Shown here: positions 16,379 through 19,056 of the stretch, one piece after another
How positions within the stretch are numbered: position 1 is the stretch's first letter
Layout: every line of letters begins with the position of its first letter
Source of the DNA: Candidatus Altimarinota bacterium
GTDB taxonomy: Bacteria; Patescibacteriota; Gracilibacteria; GCA-2401425; JAJOLG01
Direction: 5' to 3'
DNA length: 19,056 nt
Assembly: GCA_021129445.1 (NCBI GenBank)
Contig: JAJOLG010000059.1
Location: 1-19,056 of the forward strand
Made by a program: the position numbers and the translations under genes
Notes under the pieces: generated by a model
The model's database searches: none
Told to the model about the DNA's origin: nothing
What the model saw: the letters and a program-made list of their open reading frames with translations, nothing else

Positions 16379-18391
16379 TTACCAATCCCATTCTTCCTTT
16401 TTCTTCCGAAAATTATTTCCACCAGAAAAATTATTTTTATAAAAATCTTTATTCTCAACATCTGCCAAATCCTCAGAAATCTCACCTAAAAATCTTGATG
16501 GGGGATTATTTTGAAATTGTCAATAAAGTAGGCGAGATCAGGTGTGTAATAAATACAAATTTTCCTTTGCTCTTGTAATTCAAACATAGGCCAGCCTTCT
16601 TTCTTCCTCAATATCGCCATCTTCTTCACTTCTTGATGATGGAAAAATTCACTCTTCAACTCATGCAATAAAAACATTTTTAAATTCTAGTCATTTTGAT
16701 GAATGCAAAGTCATCAATAAAACCGCATTTTCTCAGTTTTCAATTGAATCAACATCGGCAACTAGTGCAACTTCTTCTAAAAATTTTCATAATCATTCTT
16801 CTCATAAATTATCAAATTTTTGAGCAACCGATTTTAATTCTTTTAAATTATCAATTCTATTTTTTGATTCCAAATCGTCATCTTTCTTTAACATTGCTAA
16901 ATATCAAGATTTTTCAATTACAGAGTCGATAAAGTCTGATAAAACTGTTGTTTTTTGCTCTTTTCTTAATTCAGAAATTATTTCAGAAAATGCAGAAATA
17001 TTTTTTTTTGCAGCAGCGGAAAGTCCTTCAATTGTATCAACATGATTTACCAATTCTCAAATTGATAAAGTTCTTTGCCAGGCATAATTTTGCATTTTTG
17101 CGATTGTTGTTCAACCGATTTTTCTAGCTGGAACATTGATAATTCTCAAAAGTGAAACAGAATCTTGCGGTGAATAAATAAATTTTAAATATGCTAAAAT
17201 ATCCTTAATTTCCTTTCTTGCATAAAATTTTATTCATCAAATAATTTTGTAGGTAATTCAATTTTTTACCAAAGCCTCTTCAATTGCACGAGATTGAGCA
17301 TTTGTACGATAAAGTATGGCGAAATCTGATAATTTTGTCTCAAAATTTTCTCACATTTTAGTTCTGATAATTTCAGCAATTTCATTTGCCTCTTCCTTTT
17401 CTCATCTTACTTTTATCACTTTTATTTTTTCTCATTCTCAAAGTTCTGAAAACATATTTTTTTGATATCTTCAAGTATTATTCGAAATTACTTGGTCAGC
17501 AGCTTTCAAAATTTTCATTGTTGAACGATAATTTTGCTCCAATCTCACAATTTCTGCACCAGAAAAATCTTTTTCAAAACTTAAAATATTTCAAATATCC
17601 GCTCATCTAAACGAATAAATCGATTGATCAGAATCTCAAACCACACAAATATTTTTGTGTTTTTCAGCCAACATTTTAATAAATAAATATTGAATGTGAT
17701 TTGTATCTTGATATTCGTCAACTAAAATATATTTGTAGCGATTTGAAAATTTTTCTCTAATTTGAGGGAATTCTTGGAAAATTTTCACGGTAAAAAATAA
17801 AATATCATCAAAATCCAAGGCATTATTTTCTTTTAAAATTTTTTGATATTCCTTATAAATTTCACCAGTTAATTTTTCTGAGTTTCAAAAATTTTGCAAA
17901 ACTCAATCTGGGTCCATATTTACATTTTTATAATTTCAAATTCTATTCAAAAATATTTTTGGATTATATTTTTTTGAGTCCAATTCCATTTTTTGGAAAA
18001 CCAGTTTCATTGCAGCAAGTTGGTCAGAAGTGTCATAAATTGCAAAATTTGATTTAAATCAAATTTCTTCAATTGTCGTTCTTAAAATTCTCAAACAAAA
18101 TGAATGAAAAGTTCAAATAAATGGCAATTCAATATTTACATTTTGTAATTCTTCTTCTGACATTCAATCAAAAAGCAATTTTTCAACCCTTTCTTTCATC
18201 TCATTTCCAGCTTTATTCGTAAAAGTTAAAGCACAAATTTGCCGGGATTCTGTTCAGCTTTTTAAAATATTCGCAATTCTTGAAGTTAAAGTTTTTGTTT
18301 TTCAAGTTCAAGCTCATGCGATAATCAGAAGTGGTCCATCAATTTTTTCCGCAGCTGCTTTTTGGCGCGGGTTTAAGTCGTCTTTTGGCAT
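16379..18391 (-). CDS. uvrD: UvrD/PcrA-type superfamily 1 DNA helicase
   Basis: 3'-5' DNA helicase used in nucleotide-excision repair, replication restart and clearing of RecA filaments. All SF1A motifs are visible in the 670-residue product: [11 protein letters not shown] (Q motif), P-loop AGAGTGKT at 25-32, [12 protein letters not shown] (Ia), [19 protein letters not shown] at 225-231 (II), [14 protein letters not shown] at 252-265 (III), LEQNYRST (IV), TLHSSKGLEF near 561 (V) and [16 protein letters not shown] (VI). It is shorter than E. coli UvrD (~720) at the C-terminus, ending KKKEEWDW. All three P-loop glycines are TGA. Assignment to UvrD rather than PcrA or Rep is by family only. The ATG at 18391 directly precedes the Q motif. 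Confidence 0.95.
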
Positions 18392-18417
18392 ATTTTATTT
18401 TAAAATTTTTTTATTTT

Positions 18418-18445
18418 AAAATAATTTTAAATGTGTTAAAAGCAA
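18418..18445 (-). promoter_or_regulatory. candidate promoter of uvrD
   Basis: On the minus strand TTGCTT (18445-18440), a 16-base spacer and TATTTT (18423-18418) precede the uvrD ATG by about 26 bases. The -35 match is weak. It is listed because spacing and -10 hexamer equal those of the other candidate promoters. Confidence 0.3.
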
Positions 18446-18455
18446 TATTATTTAA

Positions 18456-18491
18456 AAAAATGTTTTCTGAAAAATCTCAGAAAACATTTTT
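18456..18491 (-). terminator. strong hairpin terminator between the partial membrane-protein gene and uvrD
   Basis: A 15-bp perfect stem, 18456-18470 with 18477-18491, has a 6-base loop. Both arms end in A/T runs, so read on the minus strand it finishes with a T-tract about 20 bases past the stop codon of the upstream gene. uvrD is therefore a separate transcription unit. Confidence 0.85.
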
Positions 18492-18511
18492 GTATTTTTT
18501 ATTTTTTAAAA

Positions 18512-19056
18512 TTAAAATTTCAACTTTTTCGCAGCATCTCCAATAAAAGGTGCGACCCACATTTCTCATTTGTAAGCTTTCATTCATCAATAAATTGCAA
18601 TTGCAATTTGTAAAAGCGAGAAAATTACTCAAATTCAATAAATAATATTTCAAATTATTCAGAATAAAAAGAAAATAATTACCAAAATCAGTCATTGTTT
18701 TCAGTGATGCTGGCAAAGTTTAGAATCTTTTTTTAATAAAAGTGGGATAATTACAAGGTAAGATGCATAAGAAAGCGCTGCCATAATCCTCTCAGATTTT
18801 TCATCTTCCGATGCTTGTTCCGATGCAATTGATGGTTTTGTATTTCAAGTTGAAGTTGAATTTTCTCAATCTTTTTGAGCATTTTTCATTTCAAAAATCT
18901 CTTTTTCAAGAGCTTGAATTTCTTCCGAATCTCATAAAAATTTTTTTAATTCAGAAAGTCAATTTTCGGCAGATTGAAAATTTTTTTCAGCTGTCCATTT
19001 TTTTATGTGCGCAATTGCATCTTCAATTGCAATTCAGTTTTCTTTTGCGAATTTGT
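18512..19056 (-). CDS. small membrane protein with DUF4870-like C-terminal domain (5' end beyond window)
   Basis: The visible part is 180 residues and lacks its start. The N-terminal portion is soluble and helical (EDAIAHIKKWTAEKNFQSAE, then LSELKKFLGDSEEIQALEKE), reminiscent of a helical repeat or coiled coil. A Ser/Thr/Gly linker follows (ENSTSTGNTKPSIASEQASE). The C-terminal ~90 residues begin RIMAALSYASYLVIIPLLLK, then KLCQHHGKQGLILVIIFFLF, another hydrophobic hairpin (IYGIGVIFSLLQIAIAIYGG) and KAYKGEMWVAPFIGDAAKKL. That pattern is typical of DUF4870/Tic20-like small membrane proteins of unknown function. Membrane glycines are TGA codons. The family assignment is by pattern and moderately sure. 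Confidence 0.65.

Noticed and set aside
18477-18716. Minus-strand open frame of 79 codons over the partial membrane-protein gene
   Set aside because: It runs through the terminator hairpin and is in another frame from the recognisable DUF4870-like product.
397-19056. Reading the region as a mass of pseudogenes full of TGA stops
   Set aside because: The TGA codons fall on conserved glycines and the frames end properly in TAA/TAG, so this is recoding and not decay.
1-19056. CRISPR arrays, insertion sequences or prophage genes
   Set aside because: No regularly spaced direct repeats, transposase motifs or phage structural genes were seen.

Overview
The window reads sensibly only when TGA is translated as glycine (NCBI code 25). 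Under the standard code every long gene breaks into short pieces. With TGA as Gly, 20 ribosomal proteins and several enzymes become full-length frames ending in TAA or, less often, TAG, with the extra glycines at invariant Gly positions (P-loop of the UvrD helicase, His-Gly-rich loop of uL2, GxxG of uS3). Together with the very AT-rich sequence, the reduced ribosomal cluster and a tRNA-Trp that reads only UGG, this points to a Candidate Phyla Radiation bacterium of the Absconditabacteria (SR1) / Gracilibacteria (BD1-5) group. I cannot choose between the two from this window.

Layout. 1-330: a small coiled-coil gene of unknown function with a one-base frameshift. 397-1332: miaA (tRNA A37 prenylation), closed by a strong hairpin terminator. 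1369-1580: a long leader with promoter-like sequence and possible RNA structure. 1581-10369: a tightly packed plus-strand ribosomal cluster, rplC-rplD-rplW-rplB-rpsS-rplV-rpsC-rplP-rpmC-rpsQ-rplN-rplX-rplE-rpsN-rpsH-rplF-rplR-rpsE-rplO-rpsP. It lacks rpsJ in front, lacks rpmD between rpsE and rplO, and runs from rplO into rpsP instead of secY. 10578-10832: khpA, an RNA-binding KH protein commonly found beside rpsP. 10928-12562: comEC, the DNA-uptake channel.

The strand then switches. 12686-12792: a decayed metallophosphoesterase-like remnant. 12830-12904: tRNA-Trp(CCA). 12955-14475: a PD-(D/E)XK nuclease resembling McrC/DUF2357 proteins. 14550-16052: an RlmD/RumA-type RNA uracil-5-methyltransferase with an Fe-S site. 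A small plus-strand gene (16100-16375) sits alone between minus-strand genes. 16379-18391: a UvrD/PcrA helicase. 18512-19056: the 3' part of a small membrane-protein gene running off the right edge.

The main theme is translation: ribosome, KhpA, MiaA, RlmD and tRNA-Trp. A second theme is DNA handling: ComEC uptake channel, UvrD helicase and the McrC-like nuclease. Most starts have no clear Shine-Dalgarno and sit in A-rich sequence. Several transcription units appear to be preceded by a TTG-containing hexamer, a 16-base spacer and TATTTT, which may be this organism's main promoter form.
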